A stretch of 64,000 bases of DNA. Source: Sphingobium scionense. Lineage in GTDB: Bacteria > Pseudomonadota > Alphaproteobacteria > Sphingomonadales > Sphingomonadaceae. The stretch lies in NCBI RefSeq assembly GCF_014197035.1, contig NZ_JACIEU010000010.1, positions 62,001 through 126,000 of the forward strand, written 5' to 3'. Both the position numbers and the translations under genes were made by a program. Under the pieces are notes generated by a model. It was not told the DNA's origin and did no database searches. It was given only the letters and a program-made list of their open reading frames with translations. Below, in pieces: positions 44,225 to 53,577 of this stretch; position 1 is the first letter of the stretch; each line of letters starts with the position of its first letter.

Positions 44225-44754
44225 AGACAGTCTGGTGCGCCGCCGCCGGCTTATCATGTCCGCCCATTCCGCTATATCGGCGTCCAGGCGGACTGGAACC
44301 GCGACAGCATCGGCAGCGCCAACAGCGATATCGGCCGCCTCGACATGCATGAATCGCGCGACGCCTTTTCGGCGGCGGAGTTGCCATTTATGATCCTCAG
44401 CTTACCGACAGGATCATGGTCGGTCGGGAGCCCGGTTTCGACGTCGCCGCCGATGACGCATCGCGCGTCGGCGGGTCGCTGATCGCCCGCAATTCCAGCT
44501 TCGATATCGGCGCGCGGGCCGGCTATGTCGTCGGTGGCAATGCCCTGCTCTATGCCCGGGGCAGCTATGAAATATGCGCGCCCGCGTCGCCCCCAGCGAT
44601 GCCAGCGGCTCCCTGTCGGGCCATGACAGTTTCGACGGCTGGAGCGTGGGCGCCGGGGGTCGAGCGTTTCGTCGCCGACAAGGTTAGCGCACGTATCGAA
44701 TATCGATACAGCGACCTCAGCAGCGGCGGCAAGCGACCAGAAGCAGACCTGTTC
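44225..44754 (+). pseudogene. Decayed outer-membrane beta-barrel protein gene (Omp25/opacity-like)
   Basis: Pieces of one protein appear in different frames: FRYIGVQADWNRDSIG, then VAIYDPQLTDRIMVG with ARNSSFDIGARAGYVVGGNALLYARGSYE, then MRARVAPSDASGSLSGHDSF, then VERFVADKVSARIEYRYSDLSS. Joining them needs frameshifts near 44371, 44573 and 44661. The last strand with its terminal phenylalanine is lost at a palindrome from 44755. The intact relative would be a porin-family small barrel of about 200 residues. Confidence 0.8.
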
Positions 44755-44776
44755 CCCCTCCCGTAAACGGGAGGGG
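44755..44776. repeat. Short palindromic repeat at the end of the pseudogene
   Basis: CCCCTCCCG and CGGGAGGGG flank TAAA in a perfect 9-4-9 hairpin. Sequences of this form are often scattered in alphaproteobacterial genomes. Between it and the next gene at 45122 lie 345 bp in which nothing convincing was seen on either strand. Confidence 0.55.
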
Positions 44777-45121
44777 AATGGCAGGAAACCACCCTTCCCG
44801 GCCGCCCCTCCCCCAAAATCCAAATTTCTTCCCAAATAGGATTATTCCTGATCTATCCTTTCCGATGGATCCACCGCTTGCCTTCGCCTTCTCACCCATA
44901 GACGCGTCACAGCAACCCCGGCGACGCGCAAGTCTGACCGCCTTGTCGCGCCGGCGTCGCGTCAGGATGATCCACATGGCGCACCATGGTCGCTTCGCAG
45001 ACGCGTTCCGGGTGCATCGGGCCGGAATCGCTCGACGACACTGTGAACTTCGCCCTGTGACCCACCCATTATCCAACCGCCGCGCTTGGCATCGCCATCC
45101 GGGCAGGATAGCGCCTGCGCC

Positions 45122-46357
45122 ATGACCGCCCCCGCCCATCCGCGCCGCACCGCCGCCATCGCCTTCATCCTGGTGACGGCCCTGCTCGACGTCATGTCGA
45201 TGGGCATCATCATTCCGGTGCTGCCGCAGCTGATCGAAACGCTATCGGGCTCCAGCACCAGCGCAGGCCTGTGGAACGGCCTGTTCGTCGCGCTCTGGGC
45301 GGCGATGCAGTTTCTCTGCTCGCCGGTGATCGGTTCGCTGTCCGATCGCTTCGGGCGCCGGCCGGTGATCCTGATCTCGGTCGCGGGTCTGGCACTCGAC
45401 TATGTGCTGATGGCGCTCGCACCCAATCTCTGGTGGCTGGCGCTGGGCCGCATCCTCGCCGGCATCACTTCGTCCAGCTTCACCTCCACCTTCGCCTATA
45501 TGGCCGACATCACCCCGCCCGAGGGTCGGGCGCGCGGCTATGGCCTGATCGGCGCGGCGTTCAGCGCGGGCTTCGTCGCCGGGCCGCTGCTGGGCGGGGT
45601 GCTGGGTGAAATCTCGCACCGTGCGCCTTTCTGGGCGGCGGCCGGCCTGTCCGGCCTCGCCTTCCTCTATGGCCTCATCGTGCTGCCGGAATCGCTCTCC
45701 CCGGAAAAGCGCATGGCGTTCAGCTGGCGCCGCGCCAACCCCTTTGGCGCGCTGCGACTGCTGCGCTCGCACCCCGAGCTGTCGAGCCTCGCAATCGTCA
45801 ACTTCCTCCTCTATTTCGCCCATCATCTCTTCTCGGCCGTGTTCGTCCTCTATGCCGGCGACCGCTATGGCTGGGGCGCCTGGCAGGTCGGCACCCTGCT
45901 GGCGCTGGTCGGGCTGATGGACATGGGGGTTCAGGGCCTGCTGGTCGGCCCGGTGGTAAAACGGCTGGGCGATCGCACCACCATGGTCGTGGGCCTCGGC
46001 TTCGGTGCGGTCGGCATCGCCGCCATGGGCCTGGCCCCCACAGGCTGGCTGTTCGTCGCCGCCATGTTCCCCAATGCGCTCTGGGGCCTGGCCATGCCGA
46101 CCATCCAGTCGCTGATGACCCAGCGCGTCTCCGAGAGCGAACAGGGCCAGTTGCAGGGCGCCAACAACAGCGTCGGCGCGATCGCCGGCATCGTTTCCCC
46201 GCTCTTCTTCGGCGCGGTCTATTCCGCCTCGGTCGGCGCTCGCCCGATCCTGCCCTTCATCGGCAGCGCCTTCCTGATTGCGGCGCTGGTGCTGGCCGGT
46301 GCCGCATTGCTCGGTCGGGCCGCGGGGCGCAAACAGGATCGCCATGCGCATGCCTAG
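45122..46357 (+). CDS. MFS transporter (TetA-like drug/metabolite exporter)
   Basis: A 411-residue transporter with twelve helices. The motif GSLSDRFGRRPVIL is the canonical loop 2-3 signature, and MGIIIPVLPQLIETLSGS with GARGYGLIGAAFSAGFVAGPLLGG is typical of the tetracycline-exporter-like drug:proton antiporters, although many such proteins move other compounds. ATG 45122 chosen. Its TAG stop forms the end of a palindromic repeat. Confidence 0.87.
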   Translation: MTAPAHPRRTAAIAFILVTALLDVMSMGIIIPVLPQLIETLSGSSTSAGLWNGLFVALWAAMQFLCSPVIGSLSDRFGRRPVILISVAGLALDYVLMALAPNLWWLALGRILAGITSSSFTSTFAYMADITPPEGRARGYGLIGAAFSAGFVAGPLLGGVLGEISHRAPFWAAAGLSGLAFLYGLIVLPESLSPEKRMAFSWRRANPFGALRLLRSHPELSSLAIVNFLLYFAHHLFSAVFVLYAGDRYGWGAWQVGTLLALVGLMDMGVQGLLVGPVVKRLGDRTTMVVGLGFGAVGIAAMGLAPTGWLFVAAMFPNALWGLAMPTIQSLMTQRVSESEQGQLQGANNSVGAIAGIVSPLFFGAVYSASVGARPILPFIGSAFLIAALVLAGAALLGRAAGRKQDRHAHA

Positions 46358-46459
46358 AGCATTCTGAAGTCGGCTGGAACAGCCGACGACTCGCAGAATG
46401 CGGCAAACAAAAAGAAATCAGAGCATCATCCGATTCACCCTAATCGGATGATGCTCTGA
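46355..46459. repeat. Two-hairpin dispersed repeat, copy 2 (inverted)
   Basis: The reverse complement matches copy 1 (9166-9269) at about 98 of 104 positions. Here the first hairpin, read leftward, keeps a perfect 17-bp stem, although two of its pairs differ from copy 1 on both sides of the stem. It follows the MFS gene, whose TAG stop it provides, and lies in the leader of guaA. Confidence 0.9.
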
Positions 46460-46539
46460 ACCGGGAAAACTGGACATATCGGGGCAGGGCGACTAACCGG
46501 GCGCGAATCCCTTCCACCGCTCGATATAAAGGCGATTCG

Positions 46540-48111
46540 ATGACGCTGCCCCTTCAGGATTCCATCCTTATCGTGGACTTCGGCAGCCAGGTGACTCAGC
46601 TCATCGCCCGGCGCGTCCGCGAAGCCGGCGTCTATTCCGAGATCGCCCCCTTCACTCAGGCCCAGGCCGCGTTCGACCGCATGAAGCCCAAGGGCATCAT
46701 CCTGTCGGGTTCGCCCGCTGGCGTGCCGGAAGAAGGCAGCCCGCGTGCGCCGCAGGCGCTGTTCGATGCCGGCGTGCCGATCCTGGGCATCTGCTACGGC
46801 CAGCAGGTGATGAGCCATCAGCTCGGCGGCGAAGTGCGCCCCGGTCACGAGACCGGCGAAGGCGGCGAATTCGGCCGCGCCTTCCTGACCGTGACCGAAC
46901 CCTGCGCCCTGTTCGACGGGCTGTGGGAAGTCGGCGAACGCCATCAGGTGTGGATGAGCCATGGCGACAAGGTCACGAAATTCGCGCCCGGCTTCAAGAT
47001 CGTGGCCGTGTCGGACGGCGCACCCTTCGCGGTGATCGCCGACGAGGAGCGGAAATTCTACGGCACGCAGTTCCACCCGGAAGTCGTGCATACGCCCGAC
47101 GGCGGCAAGCTGATCGCCAATTTCGTCCGCCATGTCTGCGGCCTGGCCGGCGACTGGACCATGGCCGAGTTCCGCCAGGTCAAGATCGCCGAGATCCGCG
47201 AACAGGTCGGCACCGGCCGGGTCATCTGCGGCCTGTCGGGCGGCGTCGATTCCGCCGTGGCCGCCGTGCTGATCCATGAAGCGATCGGCGACCAGCTGAC
47301 CTGCGTGTTCGTCGACCATGGCCTGATGCGCCTGGGCGAAGCCGAGCAGGTCGTCAGCCTGTTCCGCGAACATTATGGCATCAAGCTCGTTCATGTGAAT
47401 GCCGAGGAGCGCTTCCTGGGCGGTCTCGCCGGCCTCACCGACCCGGAAAAGAAGCGCAAGTTCATCGGCGGCGAATTCATCGCCGTGTTCGAGGAGGAAG
47501 CCGCCAAGATCGGCGGTGCCGACTATCTGGCGCAGGGCACCCTCTATCCCGACGTCATTGAATCGGTGTCGTTCACCGGCGGCCCGTCGGTCACAATCAA
47601 GTCGCACCATAATGTCGGCGGCCTGCCCGAACGCATGAACATGAAGCTGGTCGAACCGCTGCGCGAACTGTTCAAGGACGAAGTTCGCGTGCTGGGCAAG
47701 GAACTGGGCCTGCCCGACATCTTCGTCGGCCGCCATCCCTTCCCTGGCCCCGGCCTCGCCATCCGCATTCCCGGCGAAGTCACCAAGGAACGCTGCGACA
47801 TTTTGCGCAAGGCGGACTTCATCTATCTGGAGGAAATCCGCAACGCCGGCCTCTACGACGCGATCTGGCAGGCCTTCGCCGTGCTGCTGCCGGTCCGTAC
47901 CGTCGGCGTGATGGGCGATTACCGCACCTATGACAGCGTCTGCGCGGTGCGCGCGGTCACTTCGACCGACGGCATGACCGCCGACATCTACCCCTTTGAC
48001 GCCGCCTTCCTCAGCCGCGTCGCGACCCGCATCATCAACGAGGTCAAGGGCATCAACCGCGTCGTCTACGACTATACCAGCAAGCCCCCCGGCACGATCG
48101 AGTGGGAATAA
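46540..48111 (+). CDS. guaA: GMP synthase (glutamine-hydrolysing)
   Basis: A 523-residue enzyme that makes GMP from XMP with glutamine and ATP. The N-terminal class I amidotransferase has its nucleophile C85 in GICYGQQ and the histidine/glutamate in QFHPEVVH; the ATP-pyrophosphatase loop is [10 protein letters not shown] (about 228-237), and the dimer domain ends with PPGTIEWE, as in all GuaA proteins. The ribosome site is AAAGG, seven bases before the ATG. Confidence 0.98.
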   Translation: MTLPLQDSILIVDFGSQVTQLIARRVREAGVYSEIAPFTQAQAAFDRMKPKGIILSGSPAGVPEEGSPRAPQALFDAGVPILGICYGQQVMSHQLGGEVRPGHETGEGGEFGRAFLTVTEPCALFDGLWEVGERHQVWMSHGDKVTKFAPGFKIVAVSDGAPFAVIADEERKFYGTQFHPEVVHTPDGGKLIANFVRHVCGLAGDWTMAEFRQVKIAEIREQVGTGRVICGLSGGVDSAVAAVLIHEAIGDQLTCVFVDHGLMRLGEAEQVVSLFREHYGIKLVHVNAEERFLGGLAGLTDPEKKRKFIGGEFIAVFEEEAAKIGGADYLAQGTLYPDVIESVSFTGGPSVTIKSHHNVGGLPERMNMKLVEPLRELFKDEVRVLGKELGLPDIFVGRHPFPGPGLAIRIPGEVTKERCDILRKADFIYLEEIRNAGLYDAIWQAFAVLLPVRTVGVMGDYRTYDSVCAVRAVTSTDGMTADIYPFDAAFLSRVATRIINEVKGINRVVYDYTSKPPGTIEWE

Positions 48112-48146
48112 AGCCGCGCAAGCAATCGCGACTTTCACATGCCAAG

Positions 48147-48176
48147 AAGCCGCCCTCCCCGGGCGGCTTTTTTCTT
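48147..48176 (+). terminator. Rho-independent terminator after guaA
   Basis: AGCCGCCC and GGGCGGCT with a 5-nt loop, then six T. It lies 36 bp after the guaA stop. Confidence 0.92.
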
Positions 48177-48181
48177 ATCCC

Positions 48182-48448
48182 TCAAATCTCATATTCCGGC
48201 CGCCATTGCGGGCTGAGATAGGCGGGCGTCCTTTCCGCCAGATCGGGCTGGCGCTGACGCATTTCGCCATAGAGGTGCTTGACCGTCGAACTGCCGGTGC
48301 GCGTGAACCACGCCGGCACGATGCCATGGATCATGCAGGCCAACCCCGACCGCACCATCAAAAAGCCGAAGCGCATCGCCACCCCCATATGCTGGCCATA
48401 GCTTTCATCCACTTCGCGCGGATGTTTCAGGAAGAGTTGATCGATCAT
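48182..48448 (-). CDS. DUF6356 family protein
   Basis: An 88-residue protein starting MIDQLFLKHPREVDESYGQHMGVAMRFG, with one hydrophobic stretch and a basic C-terminus. It matches my memory of the DUF6356 family, a small protein of alphaproteobacteria, especially sphingomonads, with no known role. It converges on guaA and is separated by the terminator. Confidence 0.75.
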   Translation of the reverse strand: MIDQLFLKHPREVDESYGQHMGVAMRFGFLMVRSGLACMIHGIVPAWFTRTGSSTVKHLYGEMRQRQPDLAERTPAYLSPQWRPEYEI

Positions 48449-48563
48449 CGCTTTGCGCTCATTTGCTGGGGGTCGCGGCTATCCTATCGGAATTGGCGGA
48501 GAAGCGGGAGTGGTTCCGCGCAATCCAGCACGAGGATGGCAGCTACGAACGAGAGGAAGAAAG

Positions 48564-50024
48564 ATGAAAACGCTTCTGGCCACCTTGCTGGCCGCCACTG
48601 CCCTGTTGCCCCTGCCCGCAACGGCAAAGTCCGCACCGGCCCACGCCGACCTGCTGATCCGCCATGCGACGCTGGTCGATGTCGAGCATGGCCGTCTGGT
48701 CCCCGATCAAGCGGTCGCGACCAGGGGGGACCGGATCGTTGCGGTCGGCGACGACGCCACGATCGCCGCCGCCTGGCGCGCGGGCAAGAGCGTCGAGGCG
48801 AAGGGTCGCTATCTGATCCCCGGCCTGTGGGACATGCATGTCCATTTCGGCGGCGGGCCGGATCTGATCGAAGAGAATAAGGCGCTGCTGCCGCTCTATA
48901 TCGCCAATGGCATCACCACCGTGCGCGATGCGTCGGGCGACCTGCCCTATGATGTGCTGCGTTGGCGCGGCGAGATTGCCGACGGTCGCCTGTTCGGCCC
49001 GTCCCTGCTGAGTTCCGGCCCCAAGATCGAGGGGATCAAGCCGGTATGGAAGGGCACGCTGGAAACCGGGTCACAGGCCGATGTCGACGAAGCGATCGCC
49101 AGGCTCAAGCAACTGGACGTCAATTTCGTCAAGATCACCGACAGCACGCTAAAGCCCGAACTCTTCCTCTATGCCGTGCGCCAGGCGCGCGCCGCCGGGC
49201 TGCGCGCGTCGGGCCATATCCCCATGGCGCTGACCGTCGGCCAGGCGATCGAGGCCGGGATCAGTTCGATCGAGCATATCGACTATGCCCACAAGGCGGG
49301 CGTGAAGGATGAGGCGCGGATCACCGCCGATTTCGCCGCCGGCAAGATCGACCGGGCACAGGCCAGCGCGCAGATGGACGCCGGCTTTGACGAAACCACC
49401 GCCATGGCCGCCTATCGCGACATGGCTGCGCGCGGCGTGTTCGTGACGCCCACGCTCAGCATTTCGCGCACCGTCGCCTATCTCGACCGCGAGGATCATG
49501 GCTCCGATCCCGAACTGGCCTATATCGGCCCGCGCCTGCGCAAGACCTATGACTGGCGGATCGAGCGCGCGGCCAAGGCGACACCGGATCAGATCGCCCA
49601 GCGCCACGCCATCTACGAACATAATGCCGCGGTCCTGCCGCTGTTGCAGCAAGCCGGCGTCACCATCATGGCCGGCACCGATGCGGGCTTCCTCAATAGT
49701 TTCGACTATCCCGGCTTTGCCCTGCACCAGGAACTGGCCCTCTATGTCGATCGCGGCCTGACCCCGGCCCAGGCCCTGGCCAGCGCCACCCGCGCCGGCC
49801 CGGCCTGGTTCGGCCTGCTCGACCGCTATGGCGCGGTGGCGGAGGGCAAGCAGGCGGATATGGTCCTGCTGACCGCCAATCCGCTGGAGGATATCCACGC
49901 CACCAGGGCGATCGAAGCGGTGATCCTGCGCGGCACGTTGCAGGACCGCGCCCGGCTCGACGCGCTGCTGGCAGAGACGAAGGCGAAGGTCGCCGCCTGG
50001 AATGCGGCGGCGCCCCAGCCCTGA
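48564..50024 (+). CDS. Secreted amidohydrolase family protein (imidazolonepropionase-like)
   Basis: A 486-residue protein with a signal peptide (about 1-22, LPLPATAK) and a metal-dependent hydrolase domain. The metal pair is in LWDMHVHFGG, other ligands in HIPMAL and IEHIDY, and the final aspartate in MAGTDAGFLN. The arrangement is that of the periplasmic imidazolonepropionase/prolidase-like group. The start at 48564 has AGAGGA upstream. It probably hydrolyses a small peptide, cyclic imide or lactone in the periplasm. Confidence 0.88.
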   Translation: MKTLLATLLAATALLPLPATAKSAPAHADLLIRHATLVDVEHGRLVPDQAVATRGDRIVAVGDDATIAAAWRAGKSVEAKGRYLIPGLWDMHVHFGGGPDLIEENKALLPLYIANGITTVRDASGDLPYDVLRWRGEIADGRLFGPSLLSSGPKIEGIKPVWKGTLETGSQADVDEAIARLKQLDVNFVKITDSTLKPELFLYAVRQARAAGLRASGHIPMALTVGQAIEAGISSIEHIDYAHKAGVKDEARITADFAAGKIDRAQASAQMDAGFDETTAMAAYRDMAARGVFVTPTLSISRTVAYLDREDHGSDPELAYIGPRLRKTYDWRIERAAKATPDQIAQRHAIYEHNAAVLPLLQQAGVTIMAGTDAGFLNSFDYPGFALHQELALYVDRGLTPAQALASATRAGPAWFGLLDRYGAVAEGKQADMVLLTANPLEDIHATRAIEAVILRGTLQDRARLDALLAETKAKVAAWNAAAPQP

Positions 50025-50028
50025 CGGG

Positions 50029-50805
50029 TCAGCCGCGCATCAGCATGTCGGCCGGCACCGGCAGGATGTCGACCTTGCCGCTTGCCACATCATAGACGGC
50101 GGCGACCACCTTCAGCGTGCCCGCCTTCACCTTCTCCTCGATCACGGGGGAGGCGTTGACCAGAGTCGCCGCCTGCACCAGCGCATTGGTGCGGGTGACG
50201 ATGGCCGCATCCTTGCTGCGGGCGAGATAGAGGGCGGGCAGGATCGCGGGGAAGAGCGCGCTGATCTGGCCTGGCACCTCGGGATTGTCGATTGCCGCCT
50301 TCACCGCGCCGCAATTGCTGTGGCCCATGACGACCAGCGCCTTCAGCCCCAGCACCGCCACGCCATATTCCAGGCTGGCGACGATTTCCGGCGTGGTGAT
50401 GTTGCCGGCGATGCGGGTGACGAACAGCCGGCCGATATATTCGTCGAACAGCATCTCCACCGGCACGCGCGAGTCGGCGCAGGACAGGACGCCGACCACC
50501 GGCCATTGCCCCTCGGCCGCGCGCGCCTTGATGATCGCCAGATCCTGCAGATGGGCGGTCGGCTTGCCGGCGACGAAACGGGCATTGCCCGCCACGATCT
50601 CGGCCAGCGCCGCGTCCGGCGTCATCGATGCGTCCGGGCCGTCGGCGGACGCCGCCGCCATTGCGGGTACGGCCGGCAAGGCGGCCATGGCCACCCCACC
50701 CGCCATCGTCATCGCTGTCAGAAAGGCGCGGCGGGAGGGCGCGGCGCCATCCTCCTCCTGCGTCCCGTGCGGCTTGTCATGCATGCCATCGACGTCCGAA
50801 CACAT
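50029..50805 (-). CDS. Beta-carbonic anhydrase with Tat signal
   Basis: A protein of about 258 residues. The N-terminus carries a twin-arginine motif, SRRAFLT, followed by a hydrophobic stretch ending AMAAA, so it would be exported folded to the periplasm. The carbonic anhydrase core has SCADSR (first zinc cysteine) and GHSNCG (histidine and second cysteine). It interconverts carbon dioxide and bicarbonate. The start at 50805 has AGGGAGA upstream. Convergent with the amidohydrolase, four bases apart. Confidence 0.9.
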   Translation of the reverse strand: MCSDVDGMHDKPHGTQEEDGAAPSRRAFLTAMTMAGGVAMAALPAVPAMAAASADGPDASMTPDAALAEIVAGNARFVAGKPTAHLQDLAIIKARAAEGQWPVVGVLSCADSRVPVEMLFDEYIGRLFVTRIAGNITTPEIVASLEYGVAVLGLKALVVMGHSNCGAVKAAIDNPEVPGQISALFPAILPALYLARSKDAAIVTRTNALVQAATLVNASPVIEEKVKAGTLKVVAAVYDVASGKVDILPVPADMLMRG

Positions 50806-50887
50806 GGGTCTGTCTCCCTGTGATGAGGAGGCGTCATGATGCCGGACCGGTTTGCGCGAGGCAATGGAAAGACCTGGATCAAGAAGC

Positions 50888-50949
50888 AGAGCCTGATTCA
50901 CGTGATCGGTAGAAGCGCAAGGCGCTTCCACCTCAAACGATCAGGCTCT
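50888..50949. repeat. Cruciform-type repeat between carbonic anhydrase and aminotransferase genes
   Basis: A 62-bp element: outer arms AGAGCCTGAT (50888-50897) and ATCAGGCTCT (50940-50949), inner arms GAAGCGC and GCGCTTC around a 3-nt loop. Like the 104-bp repeat it ends in GGCTCTAG. It lies in the divergent promoter region, 26 bp before the aminotransferase ATG. Confidence 0.75.
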
Positions 50950-50974
50950 AGATCGGTCCATCGCCGCCGATCCG

Positions 50975-52159
50975 ATGGAGCCCCGCTTGCCCGACACCCG
51001 ACTTGGCCATCCCGTCTATCGCGACATGCCGACCACCATCTTCGAGCATATGTCGGCCCGTGCGCGCGAAACCGGCGCGATCAATCTGGGGCAGGGTTTC
51101 CCCGAAGGGCCGGGGCCACAGGATGTGCTGCAGGCAGCGGCCGACGCGCTGCTCACCCGCTCCAGCCAATATCCGCCAATGCCGGGCCTGATCGAGCTGC
51201 GCACCGCGCTGGCCGATCATTATGCCCGGCGCCAGGGCCTCGACCTCAGCCCACAGGAAATCATCGTCACATCGGGCGCGACCGAGGCGATTGCCGCCAG
51301 CCTGCTGGCGCTGGTGCGACCGGGGGACGAGGTGCTGATGCTGGCGCCGCTCTATGACGCCTATCTGCCGCTGGTCGAGCGGGTCGGCGGCGTGGCCAGG
51401 GTGGTGAAGCTGACGCCGCCCGACTGGCGCGTCACCCGCGATGCGCTGGAGGCGGCGATTACGCCCAAGACCCGCATCCTGCTGATGAACAATCCGGTCA
51501 ATCCCACCGGCATCGTGCTGCGCGAGGCGGAACTGGCACTGCTGGCCGATCTCTGCGTCGGCCATGACCTGATCGCGCTGTGCGACGAGGTATGGGAGGA
51601 AACCGTCTATGACGGCCTGCCGCATCGCCCGCTGATCGGTTTCCCCGGCATGCGCGAGCGCACGGTCAAGATCGGGTCGGCGGGCAAGATCTTCTCCGTC
51701 ACCGGCTGGAAGGTCGGCTGGATGTGCGCTGCGCCACCGATCGCCACCCTGCTCGCCCGCGCGCACCAGTTCCTGACCTTCACCACCCCGCCCAATCTGC
51801 AATGGGCGGTGGCGCAGGGACTGGGCTGGCCCGACCAATGGCTGAACGACCAGCGCGCCGCCTATCAGGCGTCGCGCGACCGGCTGGCTGCGGGGCTCAT
51901 CAAGGCGGGCTATGTCGTGCAGCCCAGCGGCGCCACCTGGTTCCTGTCGATCGACCTGCCCGCGTCGGGCATCGCGATGGACGATGTGACCTTCTGCAAC
52001 CGGATCATCGACGAAGCCGGGGTGGCGGCGATCCCGATCTCCGCCTTCTACCCCGACGATCCGGTCACCCATCTGGTCCGCCTCTGCTTCTCCAAGTCGG
52101 ACGCGACGCTGGATCAGGCAATCGAGCGGCTCGCCACCTTCCGCGCCAGCCTGGTCTGA
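50975..52159 (+). CDS. PLP-dependent aminotransferase class I/II
   Basis: A 394-residue fold-type I aminotransferase, most like the kynurenine/methionine aminotransferase (YbdL-like) group: INLGQGFPEGPGPQDVL at the start, TSGATEAIAASLLAL, NNPVNPTGIVL, CDEVWEE, and the PLP lysine in GSAGKIFSVTGWKVGW (about residue 233). It would transfer an amino group between an amino acid and a 2-oxoacid. Its 3' end overlaps the following leftward gene by 46 bp. Confidence 0.9.
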   Translation: MEPRLPDTRLGHPVYRDMPTTIFEHMSARARETGAINLGQGFPEGPGPQDVLQAAADALLTRSSQYPPMPGLIELRTALADHYARRQGLDLSPQEIIVTSGATEAIAASLLALVRPGDEVLMLAPLYDAYLPLVERVGGVARVVKLTPPDWRVTRDALEAAITPKTRILLMNNPVNPTGIVLREAELALLADLCVGHDLIALCDEVWEETVYDGLPHRPLIGFPGMRERTVKIGSAGKIFSVTGWKVGWMCAAPPIATLLARAHQFLTFTTPPNLQWAVAQGLGWPDQWLNDQRAAYQASRDRLAAGLIKAGYVVQPSGATWFLSIDLPASGIAMDDVTFCNRIIDEAGVAAIPISAFYPDDPVTHLVRLCFSKSDATLDQAIERLATFRASLV

Positions 52160-52626
52160 CGCAGGATCGCCGCGCCCAGGATCAGCATGAGGATCAGGAG
52201 CAGTCCCTGTGCGGCCAGGAAGGGCGGCTCCGTGCCGGTCGGCGCCAGCCGGTTGAGCGCCGGCACCTTGAGGAAGCTCTGCACGACAGCCACGAACAGG
52301 TTGAGCCACAGGGCGATGGTCGCGGTCACCGCATAAATGCCCCGTGCCCGGCCCCGCAGGCCAAGGCCGTAAAAGGCAGCGAAAGCGATAATCAGCACCA
52401 GCGTCGAGAGGGTGCCGACGCCGATCGCCGGGGTGAAGCCGCGAAAGGGGAAGAGGAAGCCGGTCAGGCTGGTGAGCAGGGTCGTCACCAGGAACAGGCC
52501 CTGCACTTTTGGCAGGCCATGCCCCCTGGCCATGGCCGGAAGGGCGACAAGGCCGCTGACGATGCCGATCAGGCTGATCGCGACATGCAGGGCGATGAAG
52601 GCGGGAATGGAAAGACCGAGGATCAT
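52114..52626 (-). CDS. Small integral membrane protein, function unknown
   Basis: A 170-residue membrane protein with about five hydrophobic spans (IPAFIALHVAISLIGIVSGLVALP, LFLVTTLLTSLTGFLFPF, TLVLIIAFAAFYGLG, LFVAVVQSF, and LLLILMLILGAAIL). The start at 52626 has AAGGAGA. No motif was recognised. It belongs to a small leftward group with an SDR and, beyond a repeat, a hydrolase. Its end lies within the aminotransferase gene. Confidence 0.75.
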   Translation of the reverse strand: MILGLSIPAFIALHVAISLIGIVSGLVALPAMARGHGLPKVQGLFLVTTLLTSLTGFLFPFRGFTPAIGVGTLSTLVLIIAFAAFYGLGLRGRARGIYAVTATIALWLNLFVAVVQSFLKVPALNRLAPTGTEPPFLAAQGLLLILMLILGAAILRQTRLARKVASRSIA

Positions 52627-52655
52627 GATTTCTCTCCTTGGAAAACTAACCAATG

Positions 52656-52759
52656 CCGTTCGTCCTGAGTAGCCATTGAGCTTGTCGAAATGGCGTATCG
52701 AAGGATCGATGCTTCGATACGGGTCTTCGACAAGCTCAGCCCCTACTCAGCAAGAACGG
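52656..52759. repeat. Long palindromic repeat downstream of the SDR gene
   Basis: Nested arms: CCGTTC with GAACGG, CTGAGTAG with CTACTCAG, TGAGCTTGTCGAA with TTCGACAAGCTCA, and CGTATCGAAG with CTTCGATACG. These are perfect pairs with short, mostly 4-bp interruptions, so the single strand folds into one long hairpin. The motif TTCGACAAGCTCA is a widely scattered bacterial repeat. Confidence 0.8.
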
Positions 52760-52763
52760 ATTT

Positions 52764-53549
52764 TCATGCTTCCACCCGATAACGGGGCGCCGCGTCCTTG
52801 AGCGACAGGTTGGGCCGCAGCGCGGCCCGCGCGGCGAGATAGGCGTCGAGATCGGCATTGTCCGGCAGGGCCGGGATGGTGATCGCCTCGCCCATGTCGA
52901 GCCCGGCCAGTGCCGCGTCGACCATCACCTCGACATCCATCACCATATGCGGCGGCAGGCCGGCAATCTGTTCCGCCGTCCAGATGGCCGTGCGGGTGAT
53001 GCCGGGCAGCACCGCCTGCACCTTCACGCCCTTGCCGCCCAGTTCGACCTGCAACGCTTCGGTAAAGGCCAGCACATAGGCCTTGGTCGCGGGATAGACG
53101 GCGGTGAAGCCGTCCGGCATCAGCGCGGTGACCGACGTGATGTTGACCAGTGTGCCTGCGCCCTTCGCCGCCAGCCGCGGGGCGATCGCACGGGACAGCC
53201 GCGTCACCGCCAGGATGTTGAGGTTGATGAGGCCGGTGAGATAGGCCGGGTCGGTCTCGACAAAGGCCTGCTCCCCGGCGATGCCGGCATTGTTGACGAG
53301 GCCGGTGATCGCGTCATCGTCACGCAGCCGCGCTTCGACCCGCGCCAGATCGTCGGCTTGTGACAAGTCGGCGGCGATCACTTCCACGCTGACGCCGGCA
53401 TCGGCGCGCAGGCGGGTAGCCAGCGCCTCCAGCTTCTCGGCGCGACGAGCGACCAGGATCAGATTGGCGCCGCGCTTGGCAAAGCGATCGGCATAGACCG
53501 CGCCGATACCGTCCGACGCGCCGGTGATGAGAATGGTTTCTTTGGTCAT
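52764..53549 (-). CDS. SDR family oxidoreductase
   Basis: A 261-residue short-chain dehydrogenase. TGASDGIG is at 9-16, NNAG near 90, and YPATK carries the catalytic tyrosine and lysine. The TERGxxxx-like branch of the classical SDR that acts on aldehydes or small ketones fits, but no substrate can be named. The start at 53549 has AAAGGAGA. It stands between two repeats and is transcribed with the membrane protein or alone. Confidence 0.86.
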   Translation of the reverse strand: MTKETILITGASDGIGAVYADRFAKRGANLILVARRAEKLEALATRLRADAGVSVEVIAADLSQADDLARVEARLRDDDAITGLVNNAGIAGEQAFVETDPAYLTGLINLNILAVTRLSRAIAPRLAAKGAGTLVNITSVTALMPDGFTAVYPATKAYVLAFTEALQVELGGKGVKVQAVLPGITRTAIWTAEQIAGLPPHMVMDVEVMVDAALAGLDMGEAITIPALPDNADLDAYLAARAALRPNLSLKDAAPRYRVEA

Positions 53550-53577
53550 GGGATGTCTCCTTTGAAAGACTATTTTC

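Noticed and set aside
44777..45121. Small open frames between the pseudogene and the MFS gene
   Set aside because: No ribosome site, no motif, and codon use unlike the neighbours.
46435..48138. Minus-strand open frame of 567 codons opposite guaA
   Set aside because: Mirror of a certain housekeeping gene.
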